NCBI GenBank assembly: GCA_007122315.1
Contig: SKUB01000329.1
Span: forward strand, 1 to 33,786
Direction: 5' to 3'
DNA: 33,786 nt
From: Pseudomonadales bacterium
GTDB lineage: Bacteria; Pseudomonadota; Gammaproteobacteria; Pseudomonadales; Azotimanducaceae
The notes beneath the pieces were generated by a model, which saw only the letters and a list, made by a program, of their open reading frames with translations, searched no databases and was not told the origin of the DNA. Below, in pieces: positions 24,504 through 32,584 of this stretch. Every line of letters starts with the position of its first letter. Position 1 is the first letter of the stretch. Position numbers and translations under genes: made by a program.

Positions 24504-25402
24504 CGGAACATGCCCTCGCGCCAGAGTTTCCAGATCAGTGGCCACAGATGAATCAGCGGGCGGCGGCGCACCCGTTCGGGGATTTCGACCGGCCGACCGG
24601 TATGACGTTCCAGCTTCCAGGCCACATAGTCGAGGCCGCCATCGAAGGTGTACAGGCCCTTGAGGAGCCGCGCCAGCGAAAGCGGCTTGCCGAGCACGAT
24701 TCGCAGGAACCAGGCCACGCGTGCCGGGCCGCTTCGTCGCCGCGGCAGATCGGCGAGTACCGCTTCGCCGACTCCCTGGTAGTAATCCGGATGCGCTGCC
24801 ACCAGGGTGCCGGCGCGGCCGCCGCCCTCAGCCCGCAGCTCGGCCCGGTAGCATAGCCCGAGCGTGCGCACCCAGAAGGTTTCCCAGTCCGCCTCGGGCG
24901 GCAGCAGGGGTAGGCTGCGTCCGGCGAGGGTCTCCACCGCCGTCACCAGGCTGTCCAGAGCCGCCTCCCGGTCGTCCACCTCGAGCAGCGTCAGCGGCTG
25001 CGCGTAGCGCGCCCAGAAGTAGGAATGAAACGCGGCGCGACTGCACAGGCGATGGAACTGCGCCAGCGACAGGACTGCGTATTTGCAGCGCACGGTGGCA
25101 TCACCATGCTGTGCCTCCAGATAGTACACATTCGGCGGCAGGATCCGGCACAAGGTACCCGCCACTGTGCCCATCGCGGGCCGGAGCTCAGTCACCAGGA
25201 CGTGGAGATCGATCACGCCCTCCGGAATCGTCTGCCGACGGCAGGAACCGTAATACAGGGCGCCGGCAAACGCTGCGCCGTAGCGCTCCCGCAGAGCGGC
25301 CAGCAGCGTGTCCACTTCCGGCTGCGCCGGGCGCGACGTCTCCTTGCGCAGGATGGACTTGATCCGCTCCCGCGCCTGGCTCCCGAGACGCGGCCGGCTC
25401 AA
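24500..25402 (-). CDS. Tam41-like phospholipid cytidylyltransferase (CpgC-type candidate)
   Basis: A 300-residue protein that I assign to the Tam41/Mmp37 family from its motif layout: nucleotidyltransferase-type YYGSCRR (G52-S53), D65-L-H67 as metal-site acid, K107-Y108 in RCKYAVLSL, and a following SYFWARYAQPLTLL segment like the LYVAGRLHKP of Tam41. Tam41 makes CDP-diacylglycerol from CTP and phosphatidate. Beside a ceramide-kinase-like gene, ceramide-1-phosphate is a natural alternative substrate (inference). The start is a TTG at 25402 inside TTGA, overlapping the kinase stop, with GGGA upstream. An upstream frame to 25498 has no support. Confidence 0.65.
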   Translation of the reverse strand: MSRPRLGSQARERIKSILRKETSRPAQPEVDTLLAALRERYGAAFAGALYYGSCRRQTIPEGVIDLHVLVTELRPAMGTVAGTLCRILPPNVYYLEAQHGDATVRCKYAVLSLAQFHRLCSRAAFHSYFWARYAQPLTLLEVDDREAALDSLVTAVETLAGRSLPLLPPEADWETFWVRTLGLCYRAELRAEGGGRAGTLVAAHPDYYQGVGEAVLADLPRRRSGPARVAWFLRIVLGKPLSLARLLKGLYTFDGGLDYVAWKLERHTGRPVEIPERVRRRPLIHLWPLIWKLWREGMFR

Positions 25403-26364
25403 TTGAGTTCCCGGCGCAGGTCGATGAAGGGCAGCGGGCGACTCGGCGCGAGCGTGAGGCGACCACCGCCCGCATGCAGCTCCCCGTCGAGCAGCCACGA
25501 TTCGTCCAGATTCAGACTGACGCCGTCCGTCCGGCGACTGTGGTAGCCCTCGTCGGCCCGCAGCTGCTGCCCACGTCCGCGCAGCAGCGCCGGCAGCCGG
25601 CGCAGCAGGCGGCGCGGCGGATCATCCAGCCACGTGCACGCCATGGCACCGGAACCCTCCCCCCAGAACGGCGTCATGCCGAGAAACAGGCGCCGCATCA
25701 CGGTCACGAACAGCAACGACACACGCAGGTCCCGCTCCGCATCCACGCTGGCGTCGCCGAAGCGAAGCCGCCGCAGCACGGTTGCGTCGGCAAACGGTGG
25801 CTGGCGGCGGAGCAGGCCCCATGCACCGCGTGCAAGCACGGCGCCCGCGGCCAACTCCCCTGTCCGACGGGCAGCGCCGAGTTCCCGGGCCCAGAACTCG
25901 GCGCCACGGACGATGGTGCCGACGCCGAAGAACAGGCCCGCGAAAAACGCGCCCCCGTCACTGCGCAATTCGAGCACCGGGCGCTGCTCGACGGGCCAGA
26001 TCGCCTGCGGGCGATCGCGCAGGGACAGAAAGGCACGCAGGGCGGCCCGCAGAGAGGCCCCGGAGCCTAAATCCCTGGCGCTCATGTTGGTGGATCCACC
26101 CGGCAGGGCGTACAACGGCGGCACGGGCAGATCATCACGACTGAGCAGCGCCGTCAGCACGGCCTGCAGGGTCCCATCACCCCCGTTCACCGCCAGCGCC
26201 GACGGTCGGCCGGCCAGAATGCCGGCGAGCAGATCCGGCAACGCCTCCCTGGCGCCAGTGACGTGATGCTCGACACCGCTCAGGCCACCGAGCGTGGCGA
26301 AGCGCGCCTCGGCAGCGCGATTGCCGCCGCTGTCGGGGTTACTCAGGATCACCAGCCGATTCAT
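25399..26364 (-). CDS. Diacylglycerol/ceramide kinase-family lipid kinase (CpgB-like)
   Basis: A 321-residue DAGK-catalytic-domain protein: ILSNPDSGGNR (6-16) at the N-terminus, nucleotide loop VNGGDGTLQAV with G61-G62-D63-G64-T65, and LPGGSTNMSARDLG (87-100). It transfers phosphate from ATP to a lipid hydroxyl. In Caulobacter a member of this family beside spt is a ceramide kinase, and the same order of neighbours (nucleotidyltransferase, kinase, third enzyme) is found here. So ceramide is the likely substrate, although DAG, sphingosine or undecaprenol are possible from sequence alone. ATG 26364 overlaps the preceding stop by 4 bp. Confidence 0.85.
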   Translation of the reverse strand: MNRLVILSNPDSGGNRAAEARFATLGGLSGVEHHVTGAREALPDLLAGILAGRPSALAVNGGDGTLQAVLTALLSRDDLPVPPLYALPGGSTNMSARDLGSGASLRAALRAFLSLRDRPQAIWPVEQRPVLELRSDGGAFFAGLFFGVGTIVRGAEFWARELGAARRTGELAAGAVLARGAWGLLRRQPPFADATVLRRLRFGDASVDAERDLRVSLLFVTVMRRLFLGMTPFWGEGSGAMACTWLDDPPRRLLRRLPALLRGRGQQLRADEGYHSRRTDGVSLNLDESWLLDGELHAGGGRLTLAPSRPLPFIDLRRELN

Positions 26365-27197
26365 CCGGCGCGCACCTGCCAACGGGCCCGGACGGTCGCC
26401 AGATCCTCCGGCGAATCCACGTCCACCGCCGCATCCGGATCATCCACGATGACCGCCGCGCAGCTGACACCCGTGAGCGCTTCGAGCCGGGCCATGATCA
26501 CCCGGGAGGTGAGCCGCCCCGCCAGATAGCGCAGCACGATGCCGAGCCCGAAAGCCTTCGCCATGCGCTTGGGATGTTTACGATCCACTTCCAGACGTTG
26601 CCAGAACTCGAGCACCGCGGCGCCCGGGGCACTGCGGATCAGGAACAGATTGCAGCTGCAGAACGGGCCGTCCGCCAGTCGCAGCGCCGTGCGCCGGCTA
26701 CCCGGGAACGCGGCCTGCACCTGGGCGTGACGGGCGAGGCCCACCACCACCTCCGCACCGCTGCTGAGGGCGTCGGTGACGAAGCGCCGGGCGGTACCAA
26801 TGGTGAGGAGGGGATGATCGCCGGTGGTGAGAAACAGCGCCGCCGGCTGGGGTTCGAAACCGAACGCGTGCTTCACCAGCGCGCCGGCACCGCGGGCGGG
26901 AGACGGCTGCGGCGGCTGCCAGGACACCGCGCCCTGTGCCTCGCGCTCCGCCAGCCAGGGTGCAGACTCCAGCAGGACCCGTTCCGGCCCGCAGAGATGG
27001 ACGGGCCCGGCGTCGGTCACTGCGGCCATGACGTCGAGGACGCGTTGCAGCATGGGCACGCCCGCAATGTCGACGAACACCTTGCCCGCCGTGCCCTCAG
27101 CCTCGGCGATGGCATCGATGCCGGGCCTGGCACCGGCCAGCACCCCCCCGGCGACGGGAGCGGTCGGCCTTGGAGCAGGGTGCGAGGACGTGACCAT
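26361..27197 (-). CDS. MobA/CofC-like nucleotidyltransferase (CpgA-type candidate)
   Basis: A 278-residue NTP-transferase fold protein: signature LAGARPGID...GK (20-39), TTGDHPLL with the metal acid D127 (124-131), and DVDSPED near the C-terminus. The N-terminal Gly loop is slightly degenerate compared with MobA. It is the first gene of the six-gene operon. A nucleotidyltransferase precedes the ceramide kinase in the Caulobacter anionic sphingolipid locus, so it may activate the head-group precursor as an NDP derivative, as CofC does with phospholactate or phosphoglycerate. That chemistry is inference. Start ATG 27197; an in-frame alternative is not evident. Confidence 0.75.
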   Translation of the reverse strand: MVTSSHPAPRPTAPVAGGVLAGARPGIDAIAEAEGTAGKVFVDIAGVPMLQRVLDVMAAVTDAGPVHLCGPERVLLESAPWLAEREAQGAVSWQPPQPSPARGAGALVKHAFGFEPQPAALFLTTGDHPLLTIGTARRFVTDALSSGAEVVVGLARHAQVQAAFPGSRRTALRLADGPFCSCNLFLIRSAPGAAVLEFWQRLEVDRKHPKRMAKAFGLGIVLRYLAGRLTSRVIMARLEALTGVSCAAVIVDDPDAAVDVDSPEDLATVRARWQVRAG

Positions 27198-27322
27198 GTC
27201 GGCAGCTCAGCAATGGACAGCCGGGCATGATACGCATGATGCTTGGCGGACGCAGCGCCGTGCCAGGGAACGCCCGGTAACGCGTGGCCTGCAGACCTCT
27301 GGCCCGATGTTTGACCCACTGC

Positions 27323-27351
27323 GTGCCAGTGCGGACGATTGCCGTCATAAT
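27323..27351 (+). promoter_or_regulatory. Candidate promoter of the acyl-AMP ligase operon
   Basis: In the 247-bp divergent region, GTGCCA (27323-27328) and CATAAT (27346-27351) are 17 bp apart on the + strand, about 95 bp before the GTG start at 27445. The -10 has 5/6 and the -35 has 4/6 matches to the sigma-70 consensus. A promoter for the opposing operon must lie in the same region, but I cannot point to it. Confidence 0.33.
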
Positions 27352-27444
27352 ACCGCCCTTGAGTCCGCGCGGCGGATGGTGGGCGTCCGTCCCAGCCCCC
27401 GCGCTTGCCGCTCGTGGCGGCGACAACCATCGATTGGAGACAGT

Positions 27445-29175
27445 GTGTCCGGAACCGCCGAGCCGATCAGCCCCGTCAGCTTGACGCCTACCGAACGTGG
27501 CCAGCCCTTGCGCGTGACGGGTTTCACCACGTTGCTGGAAGCCCTGGAGTACGCGGCGACCGCCGCCACCGGCGTCAACTTCCACGACGGTCGCGGGCGA
27601 CTCGACCGGTCGCTGACCTGGGGGGAGGTGCGCAATCTCGCCCGCGCCGCAGGCCAGCGTCTCGCCGCCTTCGGGCTGGCCCGGGGCAGCCAGGTGGGCA
27701 TCATTGCCGAGACCCACGCGGATTTCCCCATCGCGTTCTTCGCCTGCCGCTTTGCGGGCCTGACACCGGTACCGCTGCCGGCCACCGTCCACCTTGGCGG
27801 CCAGAGGCAGTACGTGGACCTGCTCGGGCGCATGCTGCAGAACGCCGACGCCAGAGTCTGCCTGGGCAGCGGGGCCTTCAGCCCGTTCCTGGACGCGATG
27901 CCGGGTGCAGAAGAGCTGCTCTTCCGCGGCAGCGTCGATGCGCTGCTCGCGCGCGACCCCGCCGACCTGCCCGAGCCGCCGGGCGAGGGCGAGCTGGCCT
28001 ACATTCAATATACCTCCGGCAGCACCCGGTTCCCGCGTGGCGCGATGCTCACCGAGCGATCCACGTTGCGCAACGTGTACGGCATCATGAACGACGGCAT
28101 CTTCCTCAATGAGCACGACCGATTCTGCTCCTGGCTGCCGCTCTACCACGACATGGGCCTGGTCGGAAAACTGATCGTGCCGATGGTGAGCCAGGCCTCC
28201 ATCGACTACCTCGGTACGCGCGAGTTCGCCATGCGGCCGCGTCTGTGGCTGCGCCTGTTGAGCGAGAATCGTTCGACCATTTCCTTTGCGCCGCCTTTCG
28301 GCTACGAGCTCACCACCCGCCGCCTGCGCGACGGCGACGCCGAAGGACTCGACCTCAGTGCCTGGCGCGTCGCCGGCTGTGGGGCCGACATGATCCGGCC
28401 GGAGACCCTCGAGCGCTTTGCCCAGGCCGTGGCACCGGCGGGATTCGATCCGGGCGCGCTGGTCCCCTCCTACGGCATGGCGGAAGTGTCCCTGGCTGTG
28501 AGCTTCACGCCACCGGGGAACGGCATGCAGGCGGATACCATCGACCTGCATGGCCACCGTCCGCCCGAACCCGGCGAACCCGTCGGCCGCACCACGCGCT
28601 TCACCCGCTGCGGTCGCCCCCTGCCCGGCTACGAGGTGGAGGTGCGTGACACGGACGGCAGCCTGATGCCGGAACGGCGTGAAGGCTCCATCTTCCTGCG
28701 TACGCCCAGCACGATGGAGGGCTATTACGCAGCGCCCGAGATCAATGCCCAGGTGCTGCAGAACGGGTGGCTGGACACCGGCGATCTCGGCTACATGGTG
28801 GACGGAGAACTGGTCATCACCGGACGCCGCAAGGACCTGATGATCGTCAACGGTCGCAACATCTGGCCCCAGGACATCGAGCACGTCGCCGAGCAGCATC
28901 CCGGCGTGCGCACCACCGACGCGGCAGCGTTCACCGTGGAAGCCGAGGACGGCAGCAGTCTGCTGGTGGTGCTGCTGCAGTGCCGGGAACAGGACGAGGA
29001 TGTTCGTACCCAGATGCTGCGCGCCATCCGTCGCGACATCCAGGCGGAATTCGGGGTGGAAGCCCGGGTGCAGGCCGTCCCGCCCCACAGCCTGCCGCGC
29101 ACCACCTCTGGCAAGCTGTCCCGCTCCCAGGCGCGACTGGACTACCTGGCGGAATACGCCCAGCAGAGCAGCTGA
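27445..29175 (+). CDS. Fatty acyl-AMP ligase (acyl-ACP synthetase) of the sphingolipid pathway
   Basis: A 576-residue ANL-superfamily adenylating enzyme. The AMP-binding core is YTSGSTRFPRGAM (189-201), with SYGMAEVSLAVS, TGDLGYMVDGELVITGRRKD and the hinge/C-domain NGRNIWPQDIEHVAEQ. This pattern is that of FAALs, which hand acyl-AMP to an ACP instead of CoA. In Caulobacter an acyl synthetase beside spt loads the sphingolipid ACP, so the partner here is probably the ACP at 16028. The start is GTG 27445 with GGAG 5 nt upstream; the frame is open to 26824 but that part is antisense to the nucleotidyltransferase. Confidence 0.9.
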   Translation: MSGTAEPISPVSLTPTERGQPLRVTGFTTLLEALEYAATAATGVNFHDGRGRLDRSLTWGEVRNLARAAGQRLAAFGLARGSQVGIIAETHADFPIAFFACRFAGLTPVPLPATVHLGGQRQYVDLLGRMLQNADARVCLGSGAFSPFLDAMPGAEELLFRGSVDALLARDPADLPEPPGEGELAYIQYTSGSTRFPRGAMLTERSTLRNVYGIMNDGIFLNEHDRFCSWLPLYHDMGLVGKLIVPMVSQASIDYLGTREFAMRPRLWLRLLSENRSTISFAPPFGYELTTRRLRDGDAEGLDLSAWRVAGCGADMIRPETLERFAQAVAPAGFDPGALVPSYGMAEVSLAVSFTPPGNGMQADTIDLHGHRPPEPGEPVGRTTRFTRCGRPLPGYEVEVRDTDGSLMPERREGSIFLRTPSTMEGYYAAPEINAQVLQNGWLDTGDLGYMVDGELVITGRRKDLMIVNGRNIWPQDIEHVAEQHPGVRTTDAAAFTVEAEDGSSLLVVLLQCREQDEDVRTQMLRAIRRDIQAEFGVEARVQAVPPHSLPRTTSGKLSRSQARLDYLAEYAQQSS

Positions 29176-29207
29176 ACCTCCACAGACGATTTCCCCAAGG
29201 TGCGCTA

Positions 29208-30152
29208 GTGTCGGAACTGCTTGCCAGCCCGGAACTGAGCGGTCCTGTCGCCATCACCGGCGCCACCGGCTTCGTGGGTCGGGCCCTGGCACAACGGCTG
29301 GTCCGCGCCGGAGTCGTCGTCCGGGCCCTGGTCCGACGCGCCGATGTGGATCTTCCGGAGGAGGTGGAGCTGATTCGCGGTGACCTGGACAGTCCAGCCG
29401 CCCTGGAGCATCTGGTCGCGGGTACGTCGCTGGTGGTCCATTGCGCCGGTGCGGTCCGCGGCATCGACCGCAACGCTTTCGACCCGGTCAACGTGGCGGG
29501 CACCCGGGAGCTGCTTGCCCGCATCGGCCAGGCCTACCCCGGGGTCAGGTTGATCCACCTGTCCTCGCTGGCCGCACGCAACCCCGAGCTCTCCGACTAT
29601 GCAGCCAGCAAGCGAGCCGGCGAAGCGCTGTACGGGCCCGAAACCCGCTGCCGCTGGACACTGCTGCGACCCACGGCCATTTATGGCCCCGGAGACCGGG
29701 AGCTCGCGCCTCTGTTCGGCAGCATGGCCCGCGGCTGGGCGCCCCGCCTCACCATCCCCGGTGCGCGGCTGACGCTGATTCACATTGATGACGTGGTGGA
29801 CGCGATTCTGGCAGCCGCTGCTCATAGCGAATGTGTGGACGGCTGCTTCGAACTTGCCGATGCCCGCAGCGACGGCTACAGCTGGGCGGAACTCTGCGCC
29901 GCCGTCGGCGCCCTGCGGCAGCGACGGGTGCGTCAGGTGCCCATCCCGCCCGGGCTGCTCACAGGCCTCGGCCTGCTCAACGTCGGTCTTGCCCGGATTC
30001 TGGGCTACGCGCCCATGCTGTCGCCGGGGAAGGCGCGGGAACTCACGCACCCGGACTGGTCCTGCGATCCCAGGCCCTTCCGGCAGGCGTGTGGCTGGAC
30101 GCCGCAGATCGATCTGCCCACGGGGCTCGCCAGCGTGCTCGGCCCGCATTGA
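29208..30152 (+). CDS. cerR: NAD-dependent epimerase-family reductase, CerR-like
   Basis: A 314-residue extended SDR: ITGATGFVG (16-24), active-site S119/S120 and Y131-x3-K135, and a C-terminal substrate domain. Sequence alone allows sugar epimerase or hydroxysteroid dehydrogenase. Position between an acyl-ACP ligase and a phosphopantetheinyl transferase in a locus with spt matches CerR, which reduces the 3-keto group of the sphingoid base or ceramide in Caulobacter. No signal peptide is visible, so it should act on the cytoplasmic side. The start is GTG 29208, with AAGG 7 nt upstream. Confidence 0.82.
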   Translation: MSELLASPELSGPVAITGATGFVGRALAQRLVRAGVVVRALVRRADVDLPEEVELIRGDLDSPAALEHLVAGTSLVVHCAGAVRGIDRNAFDPVNVAGTRELLARIGQAYPGVRLIHLSSLAARNPELSDYAASKRAGEALYGPETRCRWTLLRPTAIYGPGDRELAPLFGSMARGWAPRLTIPGARLTLIHIDDVVDAILAAAAHSECVDGCFELADARSDGYSWAELCAAVGALRQRRVRQVPIPPGLLTGLGLLNVGLARILGYAPMLSPGKARELTHPDWSCDPRPFRQACGWTPQIDLPTGLASVLGPH

Positions 30153-30844
30153 TGGCGCAGCGTCCGGAGCCGGAGCCCATCGCCGTGAGGCATCCTCCCG
30201 GCGCGGCACGCGGACGCTACTGGCGCCTGCCCAACTCTGCAGCTGCTCTGGCTCGCATGGGGCCCTGGCTCACCGGCCGCGACCGTACCCTGGCCAGGCG
30301 CCATCGCCTGCCGCGGCGCCGCCAGGCCTTCCTGCTGGCAACCGCCCTGCTGCGCTACGCGCTTGCCGAACATCTCGGGACGGGCCGGCGCGCGCTGCCC
30401 CTGCAGCGGCGATCGCAGCGGCGACCCCGCATCCGCGCCATGCGCTGGGCGGAACAGCTGAGTCTGTCCGTCGCCCACACGGACCAGTGGGTGCTGGCCG
30501 GCCTGCTTCCTGGAGGCCGTCGCCTAGGACTGGACCTGGAGGCGGCGACACGATCCATCTCACCGGCCGTAGCGCGGCGGCTGCCCTGGCCGCAAGGCGC
30601 GCTGCAACCCAGCCTGCTGCAGGGCTGGACGCTGGTGGAGGCCGCGCTGAAAGCGGACGGCCGCGGCATTCCTGCGCTGGCGCAGTTGCGACTCGTTGGC
30701 GCGGACGGCGGCGGTTGGCGCTTCCGTTGTGGCGACTGGCTGCTGCGGGGGGCAGCGATACCCGGCCTTTCCGGCCACCCCCGTCCGGTGGCAGCCATCG
30801 CCATCGCCGATCAGCACTTCCCTAAGGTTGCATCGACGCCCTGA
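30152..30844 (+). CDS. Sfp-type 4'-phosphopantetheinyl transferase
   Basis: A 230-residue, Arg-rich protein with the PPTase motifs: LSVAHT (H109), GLDLE (D128, E130, metal binding) and W159-x3-E163-x3-K167. It moves phosphopantetheine from CoA to a carrier-protein Ser. It is coupled to the CerR-like gene by a TGATG junction (1-bp overlap). The only carrier protein in the window is the ACP before spt, so a dedicated partner is likely. The 3' end overlaps the convergent metallo-hydrolase gene by 23 bp. Confidence 0.85.
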   Translation: MAQRPEPEPIAVRHPPGAARGRYWRLPNSAAALARMGPWLTGRDRTLARRHRLPRRRQAFLLATALLRYALAEHLGTGRRALPLQRRSQRRPRIRAMRWAEQLSLSVAHTDQWVLAGLLPGGRRLGLDLEAATRSISPAVARRLPWPQGALQPSLLQGWTLVEAALKADGRGIPALAQLRLVGADGGGWRFRCGDWLLRGAAIPGLSGHPRPVAAIAIADQHFPKVASTP

Positions 30845-31766
30845 GGCTGTGATAGGCCCGATCAAGGAACATGCCCGAATCACCCCGGTGTTCGTCGAGA
30901 TCCGCCGTGGGCGCCGCCGCGGCGATCTCGTCGAAATCCGCCCCCTCCGCGATCAGACGCGCGATGCGGTTGCGCGCACGCTCGAGATCCTCGACGTAGC
31001 TGACCATGGCGGCACGATCGGTGACCGGGCCATGGCCGGGCACGACGATGGTGTCGTTGTCGATTTCATCGAGGATGGCGTGCACGAATGCGATCAGGCC
31101 ATCGAGATCACCACCGCTGTCGTGGTCGATGAAGGGCCAGCCCGCGGAGACGAACACGTCGCCCATGTGGACGATGTTGCGGCCCCGGAAGAGCACCGCG
31201 GCGTCGCCGGTGGTATGCGCAGGCCCGGTATGGATCAGATCGATGCGCTCACCGTTGAAGTGCAGCTGCATACGATCATCGAACGTGATCACCGGCAGCG
31301 CCTCCGGTGGATAGGCTTTCTGTTCGTACGCCAGGCCCACCAGATTGATGACATGGTCATCGGTCATCATCTCCCGGGAGGCTGCGTGTGACACCAGCCA
31401 GACACCATCCGGCCCGTAGCTCAGATTCCCGTCAGCGTGATCGAAATGCCAGTGGGTATTGACGATGAAGTCGACACCCTCGGCGCCGAGTTCAGCCAGC
31501 GCAGCATCGATGCGATCGCGCACCTCAGGTATCTGGTTGTCCACCAGCAGGACACCCTGCTCGCCGATGGAGGCGAGGATGTTGCCACCGACGCCGAACA
31601 GGACGTAGCGGCCCGGAGCGATCTCCTCCACGGTGATCTCCGCGGCCTCCGGATCCCAGCCGAAGGCCTCGAACATCTGCTGGCGCTCGACCGGGGTCGG
31701 ATGGCTCCAGGCTGCAGCGGCAAGCAGGCCGAGCAGCATCGCAGCGATGGCGGATCGGACAGTCAT
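30822..31766 (-). CDS. Exported metallo-beta-lactamase-fold hydrolase
   Basis: A zinc hydrolase of the MBL fold with a signal peptide (MTVRSAIAAMLLGLLAAAAW). The metal motif is NTHWHFDHADGN (HxHxDH), with later ligands in HTGPAHTTGD and VVPGHGPV, and the bridging Asp in VHMGDVF. I choose ATG 31766 because GGAGG lies 10 nt upstream and the signal peptide then begins directly; ATG 31793 would add nine residues. It resembles periplasmic SoxH/quinoprotein-relay-type MBL proteins more than true beta-lactamases. The substrate is unknown. The next gene upstream, the SDR, lies 39 bp away on the same strand. Confidence 0.87.
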   Translation of the reverse strand: MTVRSAIAAMLLGLLAAAAWSHPTPVERQQMFEAFGWDPEAAEITVEEIAPGRYVLFGVGGNILASIGEQGVLLVDNQIPEVRDRIDAALAELGAEGVDFIVNTHWHFDHADGNLSYGPDGVWLVSHAASREMMTDDHVINLVGLAYEQKAYPPEALPVITFDDRMQLHFNGERIDLIHTGPAHTTGDAAVLFRGRNIVHMGDVFVSAGWPFIDHDSGGDLDGLIAFVHAILDEIDNDTIVVPGHGPVTDRAAMVSYVEDLERARNRIARLIAEGADFDEIAAAAPTADLDEHRGDSGMFLDRAYHSLRASMQP

Positions 31767-31805
31767 GGGTCGAATGCCTCCAGCATGGTTCATGGCAAGT
31801 TCCCC

Positions 31806-32582
31806 TCAGGGTCCTGAAAGACGGAACAGCCGACGCGTCCACACCGACTGGAACAACGGGTCCAGAAAGCGGTAGATACGCCCGCTGATCTGTACCGGCT
31901 TGCCCCGCTCCACCGCCCGCAAGCCCTCGCGCACCACTACGTCGGCGTCGTACCAGAGCATCTTCGGGGAGTTCGCTTTCATCTCCAGGGCGCCGGCCAC
32001 GGCGTGGAACTCCGTGTGGGTGAAGCCCGGACACAGCGCCGAGACGTTGACGCCATGGGCGCGGACGGTCAGATGCATCTCTTCGGACATGTGCACGAGG
32101 TAGGCCTTGGACGGTCCGTAGAGACAGCCACCGGCGCGGGGAATCCGTGCCGCAACCGAGGCGACGTTGATCACGCGACCGAAGCCACGCTCCTGCATGC
32201 CGGGAACGAACAGGTGGCACATGTGCGCCACCGACAGGACCATGAGTTCCAGGTATCGCGCGTGGACCTCGAAGTCCCGGTCCTCGAGCAGATTCCCGGA
32301 GCTGGCACCGGCATTGTTGATCAGGTAGTCGACATGGATACCGCGCTCGCTGAGCTCCGCATGAATCTGAGCCGGCGCTCCGCGCTCGCTGAGATCCGCG
32401 GCGAGCAGGGTGGTCTCGATGCCGTGGCGCTCACGCAGAGGTGCTGCCACCTCCTCCATTTGCTCCGCCCGCCGCGCCGCGAGAACCAGGTCAACGCCCT
32501 GCGCGGCGAGCTGGCGCGCGAACTCCGCGCCGAGACCGGCGGAGGCGCCGGTGATCAATGCCGTGCGTCGCGATGCAGCCAT
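31806..32582 (-). CDS. Short-chain dehydrogenase/reductase
   Basis: A 258-residue classical SDR: TGASAGLG near residues 12-19, NNAGASSG, the catalytic Ser in INVASVAAR, and Y-G-P-S-K. The charge after beta-2 (AARRAEQ) suggests NADP(H). The sequence type is close to the broad 'DltE/YqjQ-like' group that acts on ketones or acyl substrates. I use ATG 32582; the longer frame overlaps the amidohydrolase. It follows the amidohydrolase stop by 2 bp, so the two form one transcription unit. Confidence 0.85.
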   Translation of the reverse strand: MAASRRTALITGASAGLGAEFARQLAAQGVDLVLAARRAEQMEEVAAPLRERHGIETTLLAADLSERGAPAQIHAELSERGIHVDYLINNAGASSGNLLEDRDFEVHARYLELMVLSVAHMCHLFVPGMQERGFGRVINVASVAARIPRAGGCLYGPSKAYLVHMSEEMHLTVRAHGVNVSALCPGFTHTEFHAVAGALEMKANSPKMLWYDADVVVREGLRAVERGKPVQISGRIYRFLDPLFQSVWTRRLFRLSGP

Positions 32583-32584
32583 GC

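Noticed and set aside
27097-29088. 663-codon minus-strand frame
   Set aside because: It is antisense to the fatty acyl-AMP ligase and has the His/Gln/Gly-rich look of shadow translation.
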